Assembly: GCA_029449235.1 (NCBI GenBank)
Contig: JANATG010000002.1
Location: 2,542,001 to 2,606,000, forward strand
Source of the DNA: Linnemannia schmuckeri
Taxonomy: Eukaryota; Mortierellomycota; Mortierellomycetes; Mortierellales; Mortierellaceae
DNA: 64,000 bases
Direction of reading: 5' to 3'
Below are positions 10,558 to 20,512 of this stretch, piece by piece. The position numbers were made by a program, and so were the translations under genes. Below the pieces are notes generated by a model. The model was not told the DNA's origin and did not search any database. It saw only the letters and a list, made by a program, of their open reading frames with translations. Position 1 is the first letter of the stretch. Each line of letters starts with the position of its first letter.

Positions 10558-10648
10558 CCAGGGTTAAACCTGGGACGTCTTGATAAGACGCCGGGCGCTT
10601 TACAGCTAAGCTGATGGACCCCAGGCCCTAACGCCTCGGCCAGCCAAG
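10558..10648 (-). repeat. tRNA-like head related to the dispersed repeat
   Basis: On the minus strand from 10648 the sequence reads CTTGGCTGGCCGAGGCGTTA, sharing its first 18 or so bases with repeat copy A. GGCC/GGCC can pair like a D stem. GTCTT and AAGAC form a small hairpin at about 10575-10592, and CCCAGGGTTAAACCTGGG (10558-10575) makes a T-arm-like hairpin with a box B-like GGTTTAACCC. The spacing is too long and the acceptor stem too poor for a functional tRNA, so I call it tRNA-derived. Confidence 0.4.
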
Positions 10649-11144
10649 AACAACTCCCCTCAAGACCCCCACAGCTACGCCTTCACGTGATTTTTAACCC
10701 TGCTTCCAAAATAGGTCGGATGAGTCGGAATGTTTGCGATGTGATTCTTCCCTCTTCGTTGGCCCTTATGATGTCTCACTTTTATGAACACATACCGCAA
10801 TGACATTCCCTCCATCTCTTAGAGTCTCAGCTGGATAGAGCATTAGGGCTCGTCAAATCTCATGTTTTACGACGTTAAAAGGAACCACTCGTACTTAATT
10901 TCAAGCCGAAAGGGTGTTCGCACTTTCGTATTTGTTTCGAGTACTCGGAAAAAATACACCTACACATTTATCAATCGAGACGACGGTTTCGCTCCCTTTC
11001 AATTTTTTTTTTTCGCATATCTTTTATTATTCATTTCATTTCCCTTCACTTTTCCTTGGTATCATCTTTTCACCTTCTTTATCTCTTCTACTTTTCTTTT
11101 GCTTGTTTTTCTTCTTTCCTTACCTCTCCACACAATAATAAAAA
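10649..11144. other. AT-rich stretch, possible 5' flank of a transposase relic
   Basis: Low-complexity pyrimidine tracts fill 11005-11130, giving false open frames rich in Phe, Ser and Leu. No gene is supported. Confidence 0.35.
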
Positions 11145-11460
11145 ATGTCCACCATCTCTAGCAGACAACGAGAACTCGAGAATAGAGTTTCTTATCATGC
11201 AGCACAACATCGACAGCGACGACGCGGAGGGGGAGGTCATGCTTCTCTATGTCTTGACCCTTTCCACACGGTTCGTTGAGCATCCTCGCAAGGACAGGAG
11301 CAAGACCAACCTCCACTTCTACTTTCAGGAAGTATTCCATCACCTCTCTGACGCTGTTTTCAGGTCCTGTTTCAGAACAACAAAGGAGTGCTTCAAGTCC
11401 TTGATGGACTTTCTTCCCAAACACGCAGACTGTGCTTACGAAATATGCAGAGGGTCGTAG
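11145..11460 (+). pseudogene. Possible N-terminal relic of a Harbinger-like transposase
   Basis: An ATG at 11145 starts a short frame (MSTISSRQRELENR). After a shift, a second frame reads DSDDAEGEVMLLYVLTL, then FYFQEVFHHLSDAVF and FRTTKECFKSLMDFL before a stop at 11460. The pattern of an 'FR.(S/T)...F..L...L' block after an acidic leader resembles the N-terminal part of PIF/Harbinger-type transposases. No DDE catalytic part follows, only a possible remnant at 11650-11960. The assignment rests on pattern memory and is weak. Confidence 0.3.
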
Positions 11461-11462
11461 GT

Positions 11463-12187
11463 TTGAGCGGGAGCATTTTCGTATTGTAAGGTCAGCGCAA
11501 TGGCCAATACGGTGTCAAATACGCAAATGAGTGGCGGATTTTTTTGTGATGTGACCGTACTTTGATGACCCTTATTGTTTGAGAGAAAATGGAGATGAAA
11601 AAGAAAATATTCCTGTCATTTGAGATATTTTGTGATCGACTGCAGCTTTGTCACATCTCTTTCAAACACTCGCCAGTCGCGTCATTCAAGATGCAAGAAA
11701 TGCCGCAATCGACAGACAGACAGTTGAGGAGCTTTTGAACCAAGCGCCCACCAAACCAATGTATTCAAAGGTTCTGGACAAGATACTTTCACTTTTCTCT
11801 GGTACTCAAACCTTAATCAGTCTCTTTGGTAACCTTTATCTCAACAATACTCTGCAGGTTTTGGCCCCACTATGTCAACGTATATCTTCATGGCCAATGC
11901 CTCTATTGTGGCCTTTGTCGAGAAAGAATTCAAGCCAACTCCTTAGTACATATTTACATTAGGCATGAGCTTCAAACTCCACTACAATAAATATCCTCCA
12001 CTTTTATCCAATGTTGCCTGCTTCAGTTACAGTACATTCGTTTAATAATATGACCAGACTGTGGGTACGTTATGCGGTAATTTTTATTTCCTTTCGATTG
12101 TCGTCAACTTTACAGGAGATATTTCAAAATTCAGGGGCTGATTGCACCCTAGTTGCACGTGTACGTTAAAGCGCTGCGGTGGCCTGT
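11463..12187. other. Decayed sequence without a supported gene
   Basis: An open stretch at 11648-11962 could be further transposase debris (QTLASRVIQDARN), but it has no motif that I can name. The rest is AT-rich and featureless. Confidence 0.3.
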
Positions 12188-12481
12188 TCAACAGTTATAA
12201 GGATAGTCGCATTCTTCTCCAGGGAGTGCGCACAGGGATTTGCGAAGCGACGCTTGACGACTGGAGCCCCGAGGGAACCAGCGATCGAGGGATCCTTGGC
12301 GAGTATCATCATAGCCGCCCACGCAGAGCAGATGGTATTGCGGAGGGTAGCCAAGATCCCGGCAGATTTCGGGCTCGTTCTCAGCATGGGTTCCGGCCGG
12401 GCAGTCTTGGGCGGATCGAACACACTGGCCGAGGGCAACTGAGACGAGAGAGGCCAGAAAGGTAATCTTGATCAAGTGCAT
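12188..12481 (-). CDS. Small putative secreted Cys-rich protein (97 aa)
   Basis: From ATG at 12481 (context AACCATG) the frame gives MHLIKITFLASLVSVALG, a clear signal peptide with a hydrophobic core, then a short mature part with seven cysteines (CVRSAQDC, EICRDL, LLCVGG, SLCALPGEECDYPYNC) ending in Cys-stop. An upstream in-frame ATG at 12511 would hide the signal peptide, so I prefer 12481. A TATA-like CATAAATATC lies about 75 bases upstream on the minus strand. I do not recognise the family. The size, export signal and Cys content resemble effector-like or antimicrobial-type small secreted proteins, but no function is assigned. Several other frames are open here because the region is GC-rich, so it could also be a decayed gene. 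Confidence 0.45.
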   Translation of the reverse strand: MHLIKITFLASLVSVALGQCVRSAQDCPAGTHAENEPEICRDLGYPPQYHLLCVGGYDDTRQGSLDRWFPRGSSRQASLRKSLCALPGEECDYPYNC

Positions 12482-13479
12482 GGTTGAGGATGTTTGGAAT
12501 GCGGCAGACAATGGTGGAGCGTGATGAAAAAAAGAAAGCGAAATGACCGATATTTATGGAAAATTGTCACCCGTTGTATCATGTTTGAGAAAGAAATGCT
12601 ACCCACACCCCTTTCTTTGCTCATGCGCTGTGCATATATGTTTTATTTGTTACCCAGACCATTTCACATTTCCCTGCTCTGCTCTATTCATACGCTGTGC
12701 ATATAATTTTCTTTTTGAATGATGAAAATATGTGAAATTTCAAAGAGTGAGAAAAATGGAAGGATGAAAGCAAGCGATTACGAAAGGCAAGCAAGACGAA
12801 GAACAGGTGGTTAAGGATGAGCGAACATAGGGTGAAGATTACAAACTGGCTTGTGGCATCCCATCCCTAAAGGAGACGTCAACGTGCACCCTCTATCCAA
12901 CCACAAATACTCCACCCAACACACCAGCACCCTCAACTCCATCCGTCAGCAACATCACTCACTCTGTCGTCTCTCGCCTAGACGCTGCCTTAGTCCAAGG
13001 AAACTAAGCTCCGCAACAAACCAGCTTTCGATACGACCGCTAGCTTTTCATTGCAAGAGCATTGTCAAGTTCAACCACTTCCTGCACTAGAACCACCCAC
13101 CATGAACATTGAATCTCTTTGCGTGTGCAAAGGGACACAGCAATGTCCATCCATAGGAATGGGCTTGCAGGCCAGGCGGCAAAGGAGGCTGCATAGAGCG
13201 ACACGGTACCCTTAGTGGTGGATCTGGCGCAATGGATAGGCACTAGGAGCCTCGGAAGTATTTTTATGATCGCATGAGCTGCTTTTTCGAGCATAAGGCG
13301 GGCATGCGCTGGGCATGCATAGATTTTTTTTTTCGTACGCAATTTTATTTCTTGAGTGAAAAGCCCAAGGGAGGTATTCAATAGTGAAAGGGGACTACAT
13401 ATCAAACTTTTCCAAGAGCCATCCACCAGTCGCAATCTGGTCCACAACCTGGCTCTGCGCAAAAATTGCCGCTGCTCCT
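12482..13479. other. Intergenic, no supported gene
   Basis: The left end should carry the promoter of the small secreted protein. A box A-like TGGCGCAATGG occurs near 13220 but no tRNA can be folded. Open frames on the minus strand at 13040-13460 have no recognisable content. Confidence 0.35.
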
Positions 13480-14275
13480 CACAGCTTCAATCGAAGAAAA
13501 TAAAACTAGATACGAATGAAAGAAATTCTTCCTATCCACTCCATTAATGACAACCTCCTCCTTTCCAACAAACTTGCGCAAAACCGTCGTGGCGATGGAC
13601 TATGAGGTCCGAAAAACCAAGGACCATTCAGTCAACATGCTCTTGGGGGTGATACCGCAACGGAGATCCGAGACGCTCCACTTGGGATTCTCATCACGAT
13701 CGAGAGCAGGACTACCGCTGTGCACGGCTCGAGCTCCACCGATAGAAGAGAATCCTTTAACATGATCCGCATCCGAGGGCGACTGCCAGTGTATGGAAAT
13801 TGGCCGTGGCATCTGGCGTCCGTGGGCAACCGCATGATCATATTCACGCTTCCTAGCGGCTTTGTAGCTGTTTGTCGTCTGTACTCCCCACCCATCAATC
13901 CTGTCGATAGCCTCCTTCCAGATCGTAGTGGTAGTTTCTGCAGCAAGGGGATGATTCTAGACGCGTTTGTTGTCCTCCTCCTCATGCTCGCATCGTCGGC
14001 ACAGGCAGGTCGAATAAAGGTCCGGTTTACGCGCTTGCATAGAGTTCAAAGTGAGCAACATGCCATGCAGCTTCTTGACGTGATGTGTGCGTTGGTGAGA
14101 GTTCTTGGTATTGCTGCAGAATGTAAAGTCGGCTCGCTAGTCGCGAACATGGGCCAAGGTCGAGCGCCACTCCACGTCATCGATGTCTGGGATTGCCCTC
14201 TTGACTCGCCTCTGTGCTGTCCAGGCCTGATGGTGTCGAACTGTCGTTTGTTGTTTGAGCAGCTGCCGAAGGTCA
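13480..14275 (-). mobile_element. Second, decayed copy of the same LINE-like 3' end
   Basis: Reading across frames on the minus strand, the segments line up in order with the element at 8443-9441. HHQAWTAQRRVKRAIPD matches HQEW/KRSIPD. KKLHGMLLTLNSMQARKPDLY matches KKVHGMLPTMDILHARRPELY. CLCRRCEHEEEDN matches the Cys cluster. EAIDRIDGWG matches DALKRVDGWG, and SIATTVLRKF matches SIAQHVSRLF. Several stops and frameshifts interrupt it, including loss of the last Cys/His pair. The collinearity over roughly 250 residues shows common descent; this copy is clearly dead. Confidence 0.7.
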
Positions 14276-15345
14276 ATTTCTCATACATAGACTTGCAGAC
14301 GATTGAGAAATAAAACTCGGTAACGACTGCAATCGTTGAACTAGCCTTAAACAAAGCCTGTGGAAGGAAAAAAAGAGAGAAGAAAGAGAGATGTTGTTCT
14401 TTCAAACAAATCGCCATCTAGTGCAAGTGATTAAACTGCTCTGCCTTAAGTAAGCGGGTTCAGGATCAAATCACGTTAAAACTCCCTCCTTTTTCAGCTT
14501 GGGATGGCTTCAATATCCTGTCAATCTTTCCTCAGCCTGGGAAGCCTTCAATATTCATTCCTTATGTCTTTCAATAGTCATAGTCCGCCATAAAATCAAT
14601 AAAAATCTCAAAGCCTCCTGCGGGCGATATAAACAGAAAAAAAATCTTTCGAACAAATATATAGAACAATGGGCTTAATCTCAGCAAATCGTAGCAACAA
14701 GGCTACTCTACTGCTTACAACACCCCGTTCAATTAAAGTCGTCTGCAATGGATTTATCCCTTTCAATATTTGAAGATTAACATTACAGGAACCTCATGAA
14801 ACCTTTCCGCTCTACAACATAACCCCATGTAGTATGATCTTGGATCCAAGGGTCTATTCGTATTCAACTCAAAATCGAAAGACGGTAACTATCGCGTTCT
14901 AGCACGGATTCTAACTTAGAGGCGTTCAGCCATAACCTAACGGATGATAGCTTCGGGCCATTGCCTGCTCAAGCAGGCCCAAAATACCAATTATCCATAT
15001 GAACGGTCCTCCTTGTTACTAAGTTCATATACTATTGCAACAACATTCCATCAGTAGGGTAAAACTAACCTGTTTCACAACGGTCTAATTCCCAGGTCTT
15101 TTTGTTCTCTATTAGTGGGTGAACAATCCAACGCTTACTACATTCTGCTTCAGTGTGATAGGAAGAGCCGACATCGAAGAATCAAAAAGCAACATCGCTA
15201 TGAATGCTTGACTGCCGCAGGCCAGTTATTGCTCCTCCTATTAGTCGTGTTTTTTAAAGAGAGATGGGTAAAGCGTCGCGATCCAGACAAGCTCCTAGGA
15301 ATACTTCTAGGATCATGTGATATTGGCATTGTGGGAACGTTGACC
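14276..15345. other. AT-rich intergenic stretch
   Basis: About 1 kb of AT-rich sequence. The short open frames seen (for example 15115-15399) run into the dispersed repeat and show no domain. Nothing else recognised. Confidence 0.35.
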
Positions 15346-15790
15346 TTGGTTGGCCGAGGCGTTGGCGTCAGTGCCAGGTGTGATAGGGTCAGTTATTGAG
15401 GAAGAAGGAAAAGGGAAAGCGGAATTCCCCTCTACAACCCCTGCATTCGAGGGTGTGTCTTCAGGATCGACGGCCATAACTCAAATAGCGGGCAGACAAG
15501 GAAAAAGATGTATATACGTGTGTGTGTGAGTGTGTCCCTTCTCAGTATCGCGAATAAAGACGGTAACTCTCAAGATCTGCTCGTACCGTGGAAAGAAAGG
15601 TGCTTTATGTCAATAGCTATTCTCTAAAGACTAAATACTACTACTGCTACCAACGATCGAAGGGGGATAGTGCCTACCTGCTCATATCGTGGAAAGAAAG
15701 GTGCTTTTCCATTTTCCAGACACTTGCAGGCAAACGCGTAAAATTGTCGAATGGTCACCAGAAGCTAAGTCACTCCAAAATCACCACAAT
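15346..15790 (+). repeat. Dispersed repeat, copy B (candidate tRNA-headed SINE)
   Basis: The plus-strand partner of copy A, in inverted orientation and about 5.4 kb away. It begins TTGGTTGGCCGAGGCGTTGG (box A-like) with GGTGTGATAGG about 20 bases on, contains the duplicated CGTGGAAAGAAAG segment and a GT-rich stretch (TGTGTGTGTGAGTGTG), and ends near CAAAATCACCACAATG. Divergence from copy A includes several small indels, so the two are not a recent duplication. Confidence 0.7.
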
Positions 15791-15992
15791 GTGGCTGCGA
15801 GCAACGATTTTGTTTTTTAGAGAGAGAGAAGAGAGAAAAAGAAATATTTCACAGCGATAATATAGAGCCAAGGCCATTACAGCACCTCCAACTTTCCTTT
15901 AGTTTGTAAATTACGCTTCAGGGATCATACTATATGAAAATAAATACATTTTTTCACACCTGTACTGCACAGTTTTACTGCTCTCACTACTT

Positions 15993-18166
15993 TCATGCAG
16001 CCTCCGCGACCTGCGCCCATAACGCTTCCCGAGATCGAGCATTCACAGGATCAAAATCCAGTCTGAAATCAGTCGGGTACTTGGCAGAATCAAACTCCAG
16101 CGAGATCATACTCCCAGGCACAACAATCTCACCAACTGTCGCCGACAGAACCCCCTGGTACGGCAGGTCTTTGATAGGGCTGGTCATGTTGGCGAAGGCA
16201 AAGATCCCGTTGAATATTCCTAGGTGTGTTCCTGCAGCAGCTACGTACTGGTACTTGAACAAGGGTTCTCCATGTGTGCCTCCAACGCCGTAGGATTTGA
16301 GGCCGTATTGATAGTGATGAGATAGATTACATGACCGCAGCCAAAGAGACACCTGCTGTCGGTGAGGATGCGAAGGCGGTTGGGATTGCTGGTCCAGGGA
16401 TACTTTGCGAGGTTGGAGCGAATGGGCTGAGTGGCAGGTTTGTAGGCTGTGGGCTTGGTGTAAACCGCCTGTCGCCCATTGCGAGTTTGGATCACGGTGC
16501 CGGTGAAGAGCGAGCTGTCGGTGTAGGTGCGGTTGTTGGCCAGATCGAAAACCGCAAGCTGGCGTAGAATACGTCTCTATGAAGACTGAGCATGTTGCCC
16601 TTTTGACTTCACCCGCCATCGGTCGAGTTGTAGACCTTGGCGCTGAGTTGTTGAATTGCTGGGGTAGATCGAAAGTTCACACGGATAATCTTGTCGAGGG
16701 GGGCCCTTGGTGGGAAAAACAAATGAATGAAATCTGGTGCGACGTTGGCATAGCCACCATTGCCTCTAATCACGTCGATGATGATGTCGGTGACACCTCT
16801 CTGGTACAGGGCCTCGAGGGTTTGATACATGAAGTCGATCTCGGCAAAGTCGAGTGTGGTGACGAATAAGGTGAAGATACCGATGGTGGGGCGATCTTTG
16901 AGTTGGTGAAAGACGATGCAGTTTCCAGCGCCGATCTTGATGGCCTCAGGGTTGACAGGTAGAGTAGGGGTAGATGTGACAGGCGAAGTAGTAGTCTGAG
17001 CCTGACGGTCCGCGATAGTAATTCGCTTTTTGAGAGCAGAGGGCACTTCGCGTCGCTTGAGTGAAGTCAAGTCACGCTTGCGTAAAGAGGCGGCGTTCGC
17101 AGCCGATGGCAGGGGTGGTGTAGGTTGAGGTAGACAGACGTTCTTGATGTACGACGCCGTGTCGATAAACTCCCACAGGTACTGAAGCGTAATTACCCAC
17201 TTGTCTTCTACAAAGACCGGCCTCTTCGAGTTGGCACACTGAGTTCATAGCGAATAGAAAGACTGTTGGGCAAGAACTCTCGACTGGCAAACTGACCAGG
17301 AGAGACAATAAACGCGCCTACCCCTGGTTGGTATGTTATTGACTCCAGAGCCTCGTTCAAATGGACATTGGGATCCTTGGAGTTGAAGAGAAGCTCTGCG
17401 CGATCCTTGACCTGGACCATAGCGTTCTTCTCATCGATCTTGGTGACGGTGCGGACTTCGTAGCCATGGTTGTCTTTGTCCTGATATATTTGAGAACCTA
17501 TTAGACAGATAAAAAAAAGTCAGATACGGGTTACACTGGTGATGTTGGTACGCGAGCTGAAGATTAAAATCGCTGTTTGTTACCTGTTTTCCATCGACGA
17601 CAGGCGCATAGAGACTCAGCGGTTGCTCATAGTGGTATGCCGTATAGCAGTATGATATGGGTAAAAAGCGACGCGGAAAAAAATGTTAAATGAGATTTTG
17701 CCATACAAAAATTGCGAGCTTCATGACACATCGTCACTAAAATTTTGAAACGTATGAAAGTACATGGCATAACCACCGTAAAGGGACTCGATGGCCTCGT
17801 AGATATCGATGTGGAACTTGCGATCGCTTTTGTAGCGAGTCCGACCAATCTTCTTCATCCTTACAACAATGTCGACCGGGTCGCCCTGGAGAGGTTTGGC
17901 CAAGAAGGGTGTCATGGCCATGTCACAAGAGATGTAATAGTCGTTGAAGAGGGTGGCAGCAGACTCAAGTGTAATTATGGCAGCTTCAGCGTGGAAGGGG
18001 ATCGAGTCGAAACAACTGGCTACATCGGCGTAGGTGATGTTGACTCCGTGTCTGGATGCGAGGTCTGAGCAGCCGCCATTGGCGCTAGTCTGTGATGATG
18101 GGTCAGCAAGAGCGACAGTCGCACAAACCGCTATTACGAGGAAGATTATGAGGCCCTGAAGGTCAT
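15993..18166 (-). pseudogene. Broken secreted S41-family peptidase-like gene
   Basis: On the minus strand, ATG 18166 is one base out of frame with what follows: a signal-peptide-like GLIIFLVIAVCATVALADP and the mature start CSDLASRHGVNITYADV. The frame continues to a TGA near 17721. After an intron-like GTAACA...CAG, it resumes with DKDNHGYEVRTVTKIDEKN and ends again at 17208. A third open part (17070-16609) holds the conserved core DIIIDVIRGNGGYANVAPDF, like the C-terminal processing peptidase fold. Two more shifts separate RILTDSRCLFGC and YGLKSYGVGGTHGEP before the end at 15993. Fungal relatives keep a Ser inside the C..xxC motif of the RIL(T)D segment; here it reads CLFGC, so the nucleophile also seems lost. 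A former extracellular protease of unknown substrate, now dead. Confidence 0.7.
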
Positions 18167-19423
18167 AGTTGAAATGTGTTGTTGTTGTGACGAAGAGAGA
18201 GAAAATGCTTCAAAAAGAGACGGAGATGGCGTTTCTTTTTATGTATCCTTCGAAGGTGGCGGATCCACGCACATTTTTCGAGTGTGTAGGAAAGTGAAAA
18301 AAGGAGAGCGAAGGGTTGGTTTCTAAGCAAGCTCTCGTTTTTCCTTGGCGCACAAACGATGATAGCAAATGCCAATCGATCAAGCAAAGTAAGGTACGGG
18401 AGAAGGAACGAAATGTGTTTTGTTTGCGCGTGAGAATGATAATGAAACTTAATGTCAGGGCACTATGTGCATACACGTCAGAATACTTTCGCAGAACATT
18501 ACTTTTGCCACTATGGCGAATTGGGATATGGGTTCTCAGAGGTCTCGAATTGGCACAGTAAGTAGGGTGTAAGTAAGAGTACGAGTGGGTATGCAAGGCT
18601 GCATGGAACAAAAAAAAACAACCGTATGCAAACGCCGGACTAGTGCTCTCTTTTCAATGTCTGTTGCATTGGGAAAAGTTGTCTAGAATACTGATGAATA
18701 AGAGAGTTGTCTTCAGGAACACAGCTCTCAGGTACAAAGTGTCGATAAGAAAGAGGTACGTGCTACAAAAGGTCCCTTCAGCTGATAGAGCGAAAGAAGG
18801 GAGGTGGAAGAGACCAGCATAGCAGGGATAGGGATGAGGACAAGGACGCCCTATTAGCATTGCATACCCTCCCGAGGCTACAACTATCGAGAATCATCAC
18901 CCCTTGGAATTGGAAAGAAAGGAAGGAAGAGAAAAAAAATTGGAGCACCATGGTCAGCACATGGACACGGGTTGTGCAACAAGTAGTTGCTGTTGCTTAT
19001 TTTCTTTTTCTCTCTTTTCTTCGCATATTAACGCGTCATCTTAAACATCAAACAGTCAAGTCGATTCTTATTATGACATGCGCACACTGTTATGTATCGG
19101 TGGGGAGCGAGACGATGGCTTAGAAGAAAAGAAAAGAAGGTTACTTTTGAAGGGTGGGTAAGGTAAGACGAAGAGCCACAGTGATTAAACTAAATTGATG
19201 GGTCATATTGACCACCCACTGAGATGAAGAAAATTTCTCATAAATGAGGCTCTTTTTCTTCTAATTCATCAAGGATATTGTTATCAGGTGTCCTCCGGAG
19301 ATCTGATGTAAAAGGAAGAAGAAAAAAAAATATCACCCGCATGCGATGGCTGACAGAAAAGTAAATAAAGCCGCGGTGGCAAATAATAACTTTATTTTTT
19401 TAAATGTCAAACGACCTTGACCC
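18167..19423. other. Intergenic, no supported gene
   Basis: Flanks of the broken peptidase and the 3' side of the next F-box gene. Purine-rich runs and short open frames only; nothing recognised. Confidence 0.4.
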
Positions 19424-20512
19424 TCAGACTCGCAAGTTACCCTTCACCTTGGGCCAGTTCTTTTCGACCCATGCCTTCTCCTCGTCACGGAAAATAAACA
19501 CGTCCATGTCATCCAGTACAACCATCTCAAGTTCCTTCAAATCCTTCAGCAAATCCAGTCCACTCTCGACAGTCATTGCCAAACAATCATGCTGACAGTC
19601 GCGCTGTCTTTTAATCTCGTTGTACCCCCAGTCCGACTTGACACTCACTCCCAAAGTCAACTCTCTCAACTTTGTCAACCTGGCAAGCTGCGAATATACC
19701 CCTCGCTGCAAATCCAAGCTCTCCTGATGTGTCCCTTCTTTGACAAAGTCGCTTGCTGGCTGGCCAGCGATCTCCTGAACTATATCCGGTCGAGGAATCC
19801 CTCCAATCTGGCAACCAAACACCTCCAGCTCGGTACAGACCCAGTCCGACGAGACAACATCATGGGCGTCCAGGAAAAAATCCTTGTTGCCAGAGTCTCG
19901 CTCGACTCCGATAATACTAAACTCCTTGAGGTGGACGGCAGAGCAAAGAAACTGTTGAATCATCTTGCTGCTCATACTGGGCATCATATCCAACTGGACC
20001 ACCTCGAGTGTCGAAGCATGCTCCAGAAGAGCATCCGCTGAGTAACCTCCAAAGTCGTCATACCCTTCGAACCCATAAACTTCCAGCAATCTTAATCCAT
20101 TACCACTATTCCCAAGGGATGGCGACGGTGCCTTCCTAATAAGGGCCCCAATCAGAAAGTCGCTCTCTGGGTTGTTGAAGGAGAGAGACGTCAATCGAGG
20201 GAAGAACTCGGGAGACAGATCTAGGAACTTTTCAATAAAGTCTGGGTAGCAGCTCAGATTGATGGATTGTATCCATTGGCCGTGGGTTTTGAGGGATCCG
20301 TATTTGGCGCTCTCCAGTAAGGCGGTTTCCCAATTGACTCTTCGAAAAATGGAAGACTTGCTCTCGATGTGGCGCCAGACAAATGGTGTAAAGAGTCGTT
20401 TCCATGCTTGACAGACACGGAGGCAGGTGGCAGCGTCGTCTTGAGAGAGGTGAGAAGCGACCATGGCTTGAAGTTCTTCTGGGAGGGAGGTAAAGGACGG
20501 CGGATGTGACAT
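19424..20512 (-). CDS. F-box protein, LRR-like family (362 aa)
   Basis: A detached member of the family in the 0-8 kb array. I start at ATG 20512 (MSHPPSFTSLPEELQAMVAS), where the F-box begins as in paralogues; an ATG 28 codons further upstream would add an unconserved leader. The F-box (residues 5-50) has CLRVCQAWKRLFTPFVWRHIE. The body carries SDWVCTELEVFGCQIGGIP and MTVESGLDLLKDLKEL, then WVEKNWPKVK near the end. It is intact, intronless and on the same strand as the array, 11 kb from it. Its middle is diverged from all array copies. Predicted SCF adaptor, target unknown. Confidence 0.86.
   Translation of the reverse strand: MSHPPSFTSLPEELQAMVASHLSQDDAATCLRVCQAWKRLFTPFVWRHIESKSSIFRRVNWETALLESAKYGSLKTHGQWIQSINLSCYPDFIEKFLDLSPEFFPRLTSLSFNNPESDFLIGALIRKAPSPSLGNSGNGLRLLEVYGFEGYDDFGGYSADALLEHASTLEVVQLDMMPSMSSKMIQQFLCSAVHLKEFSIIGVERDSGNKDFFLDAHDVVSSDWVCTELEVFGCQIGGIPRPDIVQEIAGQPASDFVKEGTHQESLDLQRGVYSQLARLTKLRELTLGVSVKSDWGYNEIKRQRDCQHDCLAMTVESGLDLLKDLKELEMVVLDDMDVFIFRDEEKAWVEKNWPKVKGNLRV

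Noticed and set aside
10862..11161. Frames rich in Phe/Ser/Leu
   Set aside because: T-rich low complexity without conserved motif.
12142..12465. Plus-strand frames of 107 and 87 codons
   Set aside because: They are antisense to the small signal-peptide gene and lack any recognisable sequence feature.
13205..13260. tRNA(Arg)-like box A (TGGCGCAATGG)
   Set aside because: No anticodon arm, T arm or acceptor stem can be paired; probably chance or a very old tRNA-derived fragment.
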